Source of the DNA: an uncultured Prevotellaceae bacterium
Lineage (GTDB): Bacteria; Bacteroidota; Bacteroidia; Bacteroidales; Bacteroidaceae
Assembly (NCBI GenBank): GCA_946415705.1
Contig: CAMKTN010000031.1
Span: 1 to 32,271 of the forward strand
DNA: 32,271 nucleotides
Direction: 5' to 3'
The notes beneath the pieces are model-generated. The model saw nothing but the letters and a program-made list of their open reading frames with translations. It was not told the origin of the DNA and searched no databases. Shown here in pieces: positions 7,346-14,409 of the stretch. The translations under genes were made by a program, and so were the position numbers. The stretch's first letter is position 1; every line of letters starts with the position of its first letter.

Positions 7346-8316
7346 TCTTTGGCCTCCTCTTTCGTCTCCTTACGGCGGGCATCGGGGAGTTCCTTCTTCA
7401 GCTTACCCTCCTCGATGAGGCGGCGCGCGATGGCATCCAGCATACCGTTGATATAGCCGCCGCTGCGAGGCGTGGAGTAGTATTTGGAGATGTCCACATA
7501 CTCGTTGATGGTCACCGTCAGCGGGATATTCGGGAACGTGAGCATCTCGGCCAGCGCCGTCTGCATCACCAGCAGGTCCATCAACGCCAGGCGCTCCAGC
7601 TCCCAGTTGTGCAGCAACTGCTGTATCAGCATTCGGTAGTTGTCGGCACCCAGCATGGAGGCGCGGAACAAGCGGCGCGCGAACTCACGGTCCTCCTCGT
7701 CGCGGTATTCCGGTAACAGCTCCTGATGTGCACCGTTCTTCTTCTCAAAGCGCTTGATGGTCTTCAGCACGAAGGTGTCCACGATATGGCGGTCGTCGTT
7801 CCAGAAGATGCACTTCTCCTCCAGCGTCTGGTCCAAGTCCTCATCATCGATGAGCACCGCCTTGTACAGACGTCGCCACAGCTCACGGTCCTCATCGTAG
7901 GTGGGCGCGTCCGTGCGCTCCATCCATTCCTTGTATTCCTCGCTCTCCGTGATGCGCTTGAAGGTGCGACGCACGAAATCCTCATCGTTGGCCCATGTCT
8001 TCTTCTGGTTCTCCGTGAAATCCTGCAACTGGTGGTTCACGCGCAGTTGCGCGATGAACTGGTTATTGACGAAGCGTGGATTCGGCATCTCCTTCTCCCC
8101 TAACCGCTCGGCACGCTGCACGCCCGTCAGATAGGTGCGCTCGGCGATGCGCGTCACCTCCACCATCAGCGACAACATATACAGATATAAGTCGTAAGCC
8201 TTCGAAAGACTGGTGAACAAATCGTTCTCCGCCGCATCCAGCTTGTGGCTGCCATTCTGGTAGTAGGCGTATGAGAGTTGGACAACTTTCAGTCGGATCA
8301 GTTCTCTATTAATCAT
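7333..8316 (-). CDS. nusB: Transcription antitermination protein NusB, long Bacteroidetes form
   Basis: A 327-residue NusB. The C-terminal third carries the family core: LLHNWELERLALMDLLVMQTALAEM, FPNIPLTVTINEYVDISKYYSTP and GGYINGMLDAIARRL. NusB binds boxA RNA with NusE/S10 in rRNA antitermination. Typical NusB proteins are about 140 residues; the roughly 180-residue N-terminal extension (with LSLMVEVTRIAERTYL and a charged middle) is usual for Bacteroidetes. The ATG at 8316 opens MINRELIRLKVVQLSYAYYQ, the normal NusB first helix, so the extension is a large insertion between helices rather than an added domain. The end is a lysine/glutamate-rich tail. Confidence 0.92.
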   Translation of the reverse strand: MINRELIRLKVVQLSYAYYQNGSHKLDAAENDLFTSLSKAYDLYLYMLSLMVEVTRIAERTYLTGVQRAERLGEKEMPNPRFVNNQFIAQLRVNHQLQDFTENQKKTWANDEDFVRRTFKRITESEEYKEWMERTDAPTYDEDRELWRRLYKAVLIDDEDLDQTLEEKCIFWNDDRHIVDTFVLKTIKRFEKKNGAHQELLPEYRDEEDREFARRLFRASMLGADNYRMLIQQLLHNWELERLALMDLLVMQTALAEMLTFPNIPLTVTINEYVDISKYYSTPRSGGYINGMLDAIARRLIEEGKLKKELPDARRKETKEEAKEIKD

Positions 8317-8347
8317 AATCTACTCTTGCTTTCATTGTTTTGGCGCG

Positions 8348-8355
8348 CAAAAATA
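8348..8355 (-). promoter_or_regulatory. Possible -7 box of nusB
   Basis: TATTTTTG (minus strand, 8355 to 8348) fits TAnnTTTG and lies 31 bp upstream of the nusB ATG. No -33 TTTG at the right spacing was found, so this is a weak call. Confidence 0.4.
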
Positions 8356-8429
8356 CACATTATCGGGCAAAAAATCATGCTTTGACCCACTTTTTTCAAC
8401 ATTTTCTATGTCGTTTGCTGAATTATCCA

Positions 8430-8437
8430 TACTTTTG
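8430..8437 (+). promoter_or_regulatory. Possible -7 box of the PUR-family gene
   Basis: TACTTTTG fits TAnnTTTG and lies 44 bp upstream of the ATG at 8482. The -33 position is poor (TATG at 8407-8410), so confidence is moderate. Confidence 0.45.
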
Positions 8438-8481
8438 GCACTCGAAAACGCAAAGAAAAGGCAAAAACCATCATCAAACAC

Positions 8482-8823
8482 ATGAAAGAAAACAACAATT
8501 CATTCGGACACGGAGAGAAGGACATCCTCTTCTCACGTTCCATCAAAGCAGGCAAGCGAATCTACTATGTGGATGTGAAGCAGAACAGTCGCGGCGACAT
8601 GTATCTGTCCCTCACCGAGAGCAAGAAAATCGTCAGCGGCGACCCCGACATGCCACAGTTCAACTACGAGAAGCACAAGATCTTCGTCTATCCCGAGGAC
8701 TTCGAGAAGTTCACCAACGGCCTAGCCGACGCCATCAAGTTCATCTACGAGCAGAACGGCCCCGTTGATCAACGCCCCGAAGAGCCCCGCACCGATATCC
8801 AGCTCGAAGGCCTGGAGTTCTAA
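8482..8823 (+). CDS. PUR-family (DUF3276) DNA/RNA-binding protein
   Basis: A 113-residue protein with the PUR repeat pattern: ILFSRSIKAGKRIYYVDVKQ, GDMYLSLTESKKI, then KHKIFVYPEDFEKFTNGLADAIKFI. The family is represented by Borrelia BpuR/EbfG-type proteins, single-PUR-repeat dimers that bind single-stranded nucleic acid. In Bacteroidetes it is conserved, with no role I know to be proven. The C-terminal tail (QRPEEPRTDIQLEGLEF) is acidic and probably disordered. It is a single-gene unit, divergent from nusB and convergent with the CHAT operon. Confidence 0.85.
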   Translation: MKENNNSFGHGEKDILFSRSIKAGKRIYYVDVKQNSRGDMYLSLTESKKIVSGDPDMPQFNYEKHKIFVYPEDFEKFTNGLADAIKFIYEQNGPVDQRPEEPRTDIQLEGLEF

Positions 8824-8878
8824 TCCCAAACCCAGAGAGACTAAACCTTATCGCTCAAAAGAGAGCACTCCTATGATG

Positions 8879-8940
8879 AATCCATCATGATGGCACAATC
8901 AATCCATCATGATGGCACAATCAATCCATCATGATGGATT
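8879..8940. repeat. 22-bp direct repeats each holding a CCATCATGATGG palindrome
   Basis: Two perfect copies of a 22-bp unit (8879-8900, 8901-8922; it begins AATCCATCATGATGG and ends CACAATC) are followed by a partial third (8923-8940). Each contains the perfect palindrome CCATCATGATGG, and the third extends to an 18-bp palindrome whose end overlaps the stop codon of the TPR-CHAT gene (8939-8941). It lies between convergent genes and may act as a two-way terminator or protein-binding site; no T-run follows. Confidence 0.85.
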
Positions 8941-11900
8941 AATCGTCAAGCATGATAAATGAAGCCCAGTATATGGGATCAGAGAATCGGGCATCTGCCC
9001 GTAATCTGTTCTGGGCCTTATGAAATGCCTTCCTGCGTGATGAGCCATTTACCAGTTCCTCATAAAAAGCAGTCATCATGGTCTGAGTTGCAAGGTCATC
9101 GACGCTCCATAAGCTCATTAACAAGGTTCTGGCACCTGCCTTTTTGAATCCGCGCTGCAATCCGAACACGCCGTCATCACGCAGCTGTCCCAGACCTGTT
9201 TGGCACGCAGACAACACCACCAGTTGCAAATCACACAAATTCATGGAGGCAATTTCGCGCGCTGTCAGTATGCCGTTCTCCATATTCTCCATCTTGACTG
9301 TGTGTTTCAGCGTGTTGTTAGCTCCCGCCATCAGGAGACCGGCATAACAGAGGCTGTTGTCAGCTTCGTGTCCACTTTCCCCATTCAACCCCAGATACAT
9401 CAGGTCGCTTTGATTCTTCTCTACTGTTTCCTCGGATAATGTGAATCCGTGGGTTGCCACATGGAGGAGTCTCACTCCACTGCCGCTGAGCGACTTAAAG
9501 GCTTCTTCGGAACCACGCTCGCGCTCATAGATATCCACATCCACATCCTGCATGAAGAGGATGTCGCTAATCGCATGGGCCTCATTCTCGGTGCCCTCCA
9601 GGAATTCAACAGCTATCAGACCTGCACGCGCCATGGCATCCCGAGTATGGCTTTCTGCCAACGCGAGGTCTTCGCCTCTGTCGGCATTATCTGCCAAATA
9701 GGCCGTAAGGAAGCTGACGGACTGCTCCTTCATGGTGTTGTTTGCTGCGCGGAGTTCATCGGGGGTGGCATCATAGTCCAGCCCGCCAAACACCGCAGCG
9801 TGCTTGATGAGAACACTTAATGAAGGTGACGAAGTCTGGATGTCCGCAGAGTAGCGTGTATGCTCCTCGACTAATTGCTTTGTTGAGGATACGCGATGCA
9901 TGGCCAGATGGTCTATCATCCGTTGTCCCTCATAATAAAAATACTCTATGCCCAACTGATAGAAGAGTCCTGAAGGCGAGAACCATACTGAATGTATGCC
10001 ATGGAGGCATGACATCAGCGGCTCCCACACCAGCCGACCAAGGTGCTCGTCGTTGTAAATCTGATTAATACCATTCTGTTGTGTAAGTGCCTGCTGCAAA
10101 GGCAGCCCGTCAAACATAAGGCTGTTTAGTTCGGAGAGATTGAAGAGGTGCACCAATTGTGGCACACCATTGTCTTTTCGCACAACTAATGCCCAATACG
10201 CACGGTCGCCATTCTGAGTCTCTATATCAAAGAATTCTATTGCGGCTCCATCCGATGGCAGGGATTTAACGACCTGACTGACGTCGATATTCATAGCGGC
10301 TGTGAAATCGCCGTATTCTTTGCAGCCTCTGATGATTTCGCGCTCCAATCTTGTTGCTTCGCTTTGTAACAAGTCCAGCTCCGCCCGATTCTCCTGGGTC
10401 GGCGCACGCCAGATGTCTTCTATTTGCTGACGTGTAGCTTCAAGTTCTGAATATTTCTCCTGTAATTCCTCATCAGCTTTGTGTGCCAGCAGCTTGCGGA
10501 AGTCCACTTCTGAATTCAGGAGTAAGCCCTTGGTGAAGAGCAACGAGTTGTAGGCATCGATTCTCGCGGAGTCGTTGTTTGCCAGAAGACACGCGACATA
10601 GGGGGCATAGTGGAAGACATAGTTCTTGGTGCCCCAGTAGAGCTCGCGTCCACGGGTTGAAAGATGCGAGAAATTATTACGCACGTGACTCATTTGTTGG
10701 GTCATCGCCTGATGGAATAATTGCTGCCCGGAGATGGTGTCCCCCTTACGGATATGATACACTGCCTGGTTGAACGTCAGCATGACATTGTCCGGGTGTT
10801 GCGGGCCCAATATGCGTTGCTGAATAGCCTCGGCCTGAGCACTAAGTGATATGGCAGACTGCAGGCTGTCTCGCGCCGCTTCATACAAAGCCTGATTGGC
10901 CAGCACTTTTGCGAAAAGCGATGTTTCCGTTCGATTGGCAGTCTCGAAGAGCTGGGACGCCCGACGGGAAGCCTGTATCGCCAAGTCGGTTTTCCCCTGG
11001 CTGTAATAGTACATGGAGAGATTGTTGAGCGCCAGCCCTTTGTCCTCGTTATGTCCGGGAAGGGACTTATATATCATCAGTGCCTGCTGACACGTGTCGA
11101 TAGCAGCTTCTGTATCCCCCAGGTGATATAAATAATTGGATATGTCGGACAGGGACGAGGCCACATCAGCCTGCTCTTTGCGATTACGGAAGATCTGTAT
11201 CGCCTGACTTTCCAGGACAATCGCCTGATGGTAGTTGCCATCGGCAGCCATGATAGATGCTCGTTTGCACAATGAGTGAGCATAGTGTGCATCATATTTT
11301 GCGTCTTGCGTGGCCTGAGAGGTCATTTGCACATTGACATTTGCCGCAAGCTCGAGGTTTCCCATCTTGGTGTAGGCTGCGGAGATTTCACTCATGCAAT
11401 CTAAATATCCGGAACCGTTTCTTGTCTGAATGCGCTCGTATATTTCTGCTGCACGCTGCCATAATGCGATGGCTTCTGCGTAGTTCTCGTTGTGCTTTTC
11501 AAAGGATGCCGTATTGGACAGAAGACGCGCAAAGTTCAGGCTTTGTGTTTCGTTGTGCTGTTCGTAGATAGCGATGGCCTCATGGGCATATTCTGCTGCT
11601 TGGGCATAATTGGCGGCATTGGCCAGATGTACAGCCTGATTACTAAGTGCTGAGGCATAGTTCATGCTGCTCTTCTCCAGCACCTTCATTGCCTTCTTGG
11701 CAATCTTAGCATATTTACTTGCTTTGACCTTCTCACCGGAAAGCGAATAATAAACGATGAGGTTGTTGATGGCATGAGCATAGGCTGGACTTTTCTTGGG
11801 TAAGGAGCGGATAGCCTCCTCGCCCAACGCAACAGCGTGTTGGCGATCGCCTGGTGCGTTGCGAGAGGTGTAATAGCTTGCGAGATTACTTAATGTGATA

Positions 11901-12556
11901 GCATATTGTTCGTGCTTCTTCCCATAACGTTTGGCATAAATCTCCAAAGCTTTTTCGCCTTGCTTGATGGCTTCGTCGTAATGCCCTTGTTGATTGTGGA
12001 TGGCCGCAATCAGATTATAGGTCTCCGCTGCATGGACATAATCAATATACTCTCCATGTGTTCTGATGTCAATAACCCGGTATAGCGTATCCAAAGCAGC
12101 CTGAATGTTACCACTACGTTGGAGACTCAAGGCTTTCTGCGTAAGGGCAACAGAGTACTTATAAGTATTTTGCAAGGCTGGTGTAACACATCCAGCCAAA
12201 TACTGATCGAATAACGTTCCAGCTTCTGGTTTGTTATGCTTCAAGGCTGTTTCAGCCGAGTTGTATATGGACTTCAGGCTATTTTCCAGACTGGCATAGG
12301 CCCTGCTGCGCTGTTGCTGGAGTTGAGCATATAACGTAGATTGTCTAACTGCAACGGGAGCATGCTTCAGATAATAGTCCAATGACAAATATGCATCTGC
12401 ATACTCTCCATTTTGTAGTAATGCCAAGCCTCTCTCCCGATAGTATTCTGGATCGTGTGTCTTGTCTTGTGCACAAATGGGCAAGCTGCACAAAAGAACA
12501 ATAGAAAACAAGCCCACGGACAGCAAGCTACTCAACGGAAGTCTGGCGTATTTCAT
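8939..12556 (-). CDS. Exported TPR-CHAT protein (caspase-like protease domain)
   Basis: A 1205-residue protein with a signal peptide (about 1-29, ending LCSLPICAQ, cut before DKTHD). A long helical array of tetratricopeptide repeats runs from about 30 to 620 (for example GHYDEAIKQGEKALEIYAKR, GDTEAAIDTCQQALMIYKSL, GKTDLAIQASRRASQLFETA). A coiled-coil-like segment near 680-720 follows, and a C-terminal CHAT domain covers about 850-1205. The CHAT catalytic pair is intact: H1036 in HVATHGF and C1118 in LSACQTGLGQ. RGFKKAGARTLLMSLWSVDD near the end is also a CHAT hallmark. CHAT domains are caspase-clan peptidases, often joined to TPRs, as in HetF and Csx29. Unlike Csx29 this one carries an export signal. 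It is the last gene of a four-gene operon, 21 bp after the preceding gene. Its substrate is unknown. Confidence 0.9.
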   Translation of the reverse strand: MKYARLPLSSLLSVGLFSIVLLCSLPICAQDKTHDPEYYRERGLALLQNGEYADAYLSLDYYLKHAPVAVRQSTLYAQLQQQRSRAYASLENSLKSIYNSAETALKHNKPEAGTLFDQYLAGCVTPALQNTYKYSVALTQKALSLQRSGNIQAALDTLYRVIDIRTHGEYIDYVHAAETYNLIAAIHNQQGHYDEAIKQGEKALEIYAKRYGKKHEQYAITLSNLASYYTSRNAPGDRQHAVALGEEAIRSLPKKSPAYAHAINNLIVYYSLSGEKVKASKYAKIAKKAMKVLEKSSMNYASALSNQAVHLANAANYAQAAEYAHEAIAIYEQHNETQSLNFARLLSNTASFEKHNENYAEAIALWQRAAEIYERIQTRNGSGYLDCMSEISAAYTKMGNLELAANVNVQMTSQATQDAKYDAHYAHSLCKRASIMAADGNYHQAIVLESQAIQIFRNRKEQADVASSLSDISNYLYHLGDTEAAIDTCQQALMIYKSLPGHNEDKGLALNNLSMYYYSQGKTDLAIQASRRASQLFETANRTETSLFAKVLANQALYEAARDSLQSAISLSAQAEAIQQRILGPQHPDNVMLTFNQAVYHIRKGDTISGQQLFHQAMTQQMSHVRNNFSHLSTRGRELYWGTKNYVFHYAPYVACLLANNDSARIDAYNSLLFTKGLLLNSEVDFRKLLAHKADEELQEKYSELEATRQQIEDIWRAPTQENRAELDLLQSEATRLEREIIRGCKEYGDFTAAMNIDVSQVVKSLPSDGAAIEFFDIETQNGDRAYWALVVRKDNGVPQLVHLFNLSELNSLMFDGLPLQQALTQQNGINQIYNDEHLGRLVWEPLMSCLHGIHSVWFSPSGLFYQLGIEYFYYEGQRMIDHLAMHRVSSTKQLVEEHTRYSADIQTSSPSLSVLIKHAAVFGGLDYDATPDELRAANNTMKEQSVSFLTAYLADNADRGEDLALAESHTRDAMARAGLIAVEFLEGTENEAHAISDILFMQDVDVDIYERERGSEEAFKSLSGSGVRLLHVATHGFTLSEETVEKNQSDLMYLGLNGESGHEADNSLCYAGLLMAGANNTLKHTVKMENMENGILTAREIASMNLCDLQLVVLSACQTGLGQLRDDGVFGLQRGFKKAGARTLLMSLWSVDDLATQTMMTAFYEELVNGSSRRKAFHKAQNRLRADARFSDPIYWASFIMLDD

Positions 12557-12577
12557 GTAAGATGTATGCAGTTTAGA

Positions 12578-13093
12578 TTAATGTATGGTATCGGCAGGGA
12601 GTACAGACAGGCTATCTATTGCAGTGTAAAGACTGTCAACGGATTTCAGTGACATTGTCACAGAATCACCATCAAGTCCGACCTTGCGGAATACCGTGGC
12701 TTCATTGTCCTCTAGCGCACCAGAATCATCCTTTCGGCCCCGAAATGCCTGTTGCAAGAGATAACTCATATATTTCGTGGTGATGGTCTTCACACAACTT
12801 TTCTCGTTTTGCTTAATATAGTTCATTATTACTCCTGTGTAGGCACCTTTGAACGTATAACGTAAGTTAGCGGACGGTATGACGGCAATCATGGTCATGC
12901 CAGGCTTGAGAGCAATGATATCATTACTTGACAATGTCGAGCCCTGCGTGATTACAATGCGTTTCTTCCCTTTTTGAATATAAGCACCGGTATCGGAGAT
13001 AGAGGAAACAATCAGCTTCTCCGTTGGCTTGTTTTGCGCAAAGGACATCATGGAGAAGGAAAGAAGAATGAGCAAGTGGAGAATGTTTTTCAT
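12578..13093 (-). CDS. Small exported protein of the CHAT operon, unknown function
   Basis: A 171-residue protein with a clear signal peptide (1-19, MKNILHLLILLSFSMMSFA, cut before QNKPTEK). The mature N-terminal half is beta-rich (LIVSSISDTGAYIQKGKKRI, GSTLSSNDIIALKPGMTMIA) with a spacing that faintly recalls FecR/SH3-like domains that read G-x-x-L-x-x-x-D-x-I. I could not assign a family with confidence. The C-terminal 60 residues are polar and end in VLPADTIH. It lies between the CHASE2 gene (38 bp) and the TPR-CHAT gene (21 bp), so it is co-transcribed and probably works in the same periplasmic complex; that role is inference. Confidence 0.75.
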   Translation of the reverse strand: MKNILHLLILLSFSMMSFAQNKPTEKLIVSSISDTGAYIQKGKKRIVITQGSTLSSNDIIALKPGMTMIAVIPSANLRYTFKGAYTGVIMNYIKQNEKSCVKTITTKYMSYLLQQAFRGRKDDSGALEDNEATVFRKVGLDGDSVTMSLKSVDSLYTAIDSLSVLPADTIH

Positions 13094-13131
13094 ATTTCTA
13101 TTCTTTAAAAAAATAAACTTGTTTCTTGTGT

Positions 13132-14343
13132 TTAGTCATCATCGGAATAATACATGGAACGTTTCAGCCATTGCCAATCCACCCTGCTGGCAACCATGCG
13201 AATGATGAGTTCATATATCTCGCGTGCATTATCCAAGAGCGCGATGCCCATAATGGCCCACGCCGTGTTAAAGTAAATATTCCAACGGAAAAAGAGGACG
13301 AAACATGCCCCCACTAACAGCACCATGGCTATCATAGAAATAATGCTTGCAGCCATGCCGCTATTGCCCAAATATTGGCGCATGGATGAACGTGATCTGC
13401 TTAAACGATTGGTAACACCCTGCTGTATAAGTTGTATAAACCAAATGATAAGCATGGTTAACATCATAGACATCCATAAAGGGAATTCTATCGGCATGCG
13501 ACGCTGTACCAGCGTCTGAATGGCATAGGCCAAGATCTCCACACCAGGAATCTTACCAATAGGAGTATAATGCTGATCGCGAATATCGTGCATAGCACCC
13601 AGCAGGACAATGTGGCTGCGGATAAGGTTGGCATACGCTGCTATGCTGTCAGCCGGTACTACAGGGAAATAGGTGGAAGTATAGCAGATATTACAATCTC
13701 GAGATTGCGTAATAATCGAAGAATCATTGGTCGCAGCCAATGCCACCTGCGCAGTTAGGGAATATTCTGTCTCGTTGGCGCCCTGACGGTGCAAGCCCAG
13801 TGTACGTATGGTTCCGCCGTTTGTATCGCGCTGCACATTGATAAAGCCTTCATGCTCTACATCAACGACCTCCGTGAAGAAAGAATGATAAGAACGGTCA
13901 AACTGCCCCTCGTCGCTGTTCCAATGCGTCAGCTTATATGCCCATATCGTAGGAGATACGGTACTGCATACAGTTTCTATTAAACGCTCATTTCCAATAC
14001 TATCATTCCGAACGCCATCAAAGACTATATCTATACCCATCACTGAGGGCTCCAACGCCTGTATCTCATCAATGATTTCCGCAAGACGGCTACGATCAAA
14101 CTCGTCCGTCATGTCAACAATCGTCACCAATCCGCTTGTGTCGCGCTCGGCACCCGTATTCGAAATCTCATAGAAAACATCTGTCATCCGAAAATTATCA
14201 ATCGTGCGGGCTACAGGATTCAGGAACGATATATTGAATGCCAGCATGATGATAATTTGCATTATCACAAACGTAATGAATACTATCCCAAAATGATCAT
14301 AATGGAATATAAACCGACAGAATGTAAGAATCTTCGATTTCAT
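13132..14343 (-). CDS. Membrane protein with extracytoplasmic CHASE2 domain, no output domain
   Basis: A 403-residue protein. TM1 is at about 18-38. The CHASE2-type sensor region runs from about 40 to 275 and shows VTIVDMTDEFDRSRLAEIID, LEPSVMGIDIVFDG, NVQRDTNGGTIRTLGL and HIVLLGAMHDIRDQHYTPIGKIPGVEILA, the last being the strongest CHASE2 signature. Two or three TM helices follow (about 285-305, 330-352 and possibly 355-375), then a short tail. CHASE2 sensors usually carry a kinase, cyclase or GGDEF module after these TMs; here the protein ends with only about 30 residues (MVASRVDWQWLKRSMYYSDDD). I start at the ATG at 14343; nine further in-frame upstream residues overlap a hairpin. Second gene of the operon. 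Confidence 0.82.
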   Translation of the reverse strand: MKSKILTFCRFIFHYDHFGIVFITFVIMQIIIMLAFNISFLNPVARTIDNFRMTDVFYEISNTGAERDTSGLVTIVDMTDEFDRSRLAEIIDEIQALEPSVMGIDIVFDGVRNDSIGNERLIETVCSTVSPTIWAYKLTHWNSDEGQFDRSYHSFFTEVVDVEHEGFINVQRDTNGGTIRTLGLHRQGANETEYSLTAQVALAATNDSSIITQSRDCNICYTSTYFPVVPADSIAAYANLIRSHIVLLGAMHDIRDQHYTPIGKIPGVEILAYAIQTLVQRRMPIEFPLWMSMMLTMLIIWFIQLIQQGVTNRLSRSRSSMRQYLGNSGMAASIISMIAMVLLVGACFVLFFRWNIYFNTAWAIMGIALLDNAREIYELIIRMVASRVDWQWLKRSMYYSDDD

Positions 14344-14351
14344 CGTTTGAA

Positions 14352-14387
14352 ATGATTGCTGCCCACGCACTCGCAGACAGCAATCAT
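14352..14387 (-). promoter_or_regulatory. Stem-loop in the ompA-CHASE2 gene spacer
   Basis: ATGATTGCTG (14352-14361) pairs perfectly with CAGCAATCAT (14378-14387) around a 16-nt loop, within the 66-bp spacer. On the transcript the stem ends 8 nt before the CHASE2 start codon, so it could hide the ribosome-binding region or protect the upstream ompA RNA. Confidence 0.5.
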
Positions 14388-14409
14388 AGAAAGATATACC
14401 AAAATATTA

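Noticed and set aside
8879..8940. CRISPR-like 22-bp repeats
   Set aside because: Copies touch each other without spacers, and only two are complete.
8939..12556. Craspase (Csx29-type TPR-CHAT with a type III-E effector)
   Set aside because: The domain order is alike, but the protein has a signal peptide, the neighbours are envelope proteins and there is no Cas7-11 or crRNA array.
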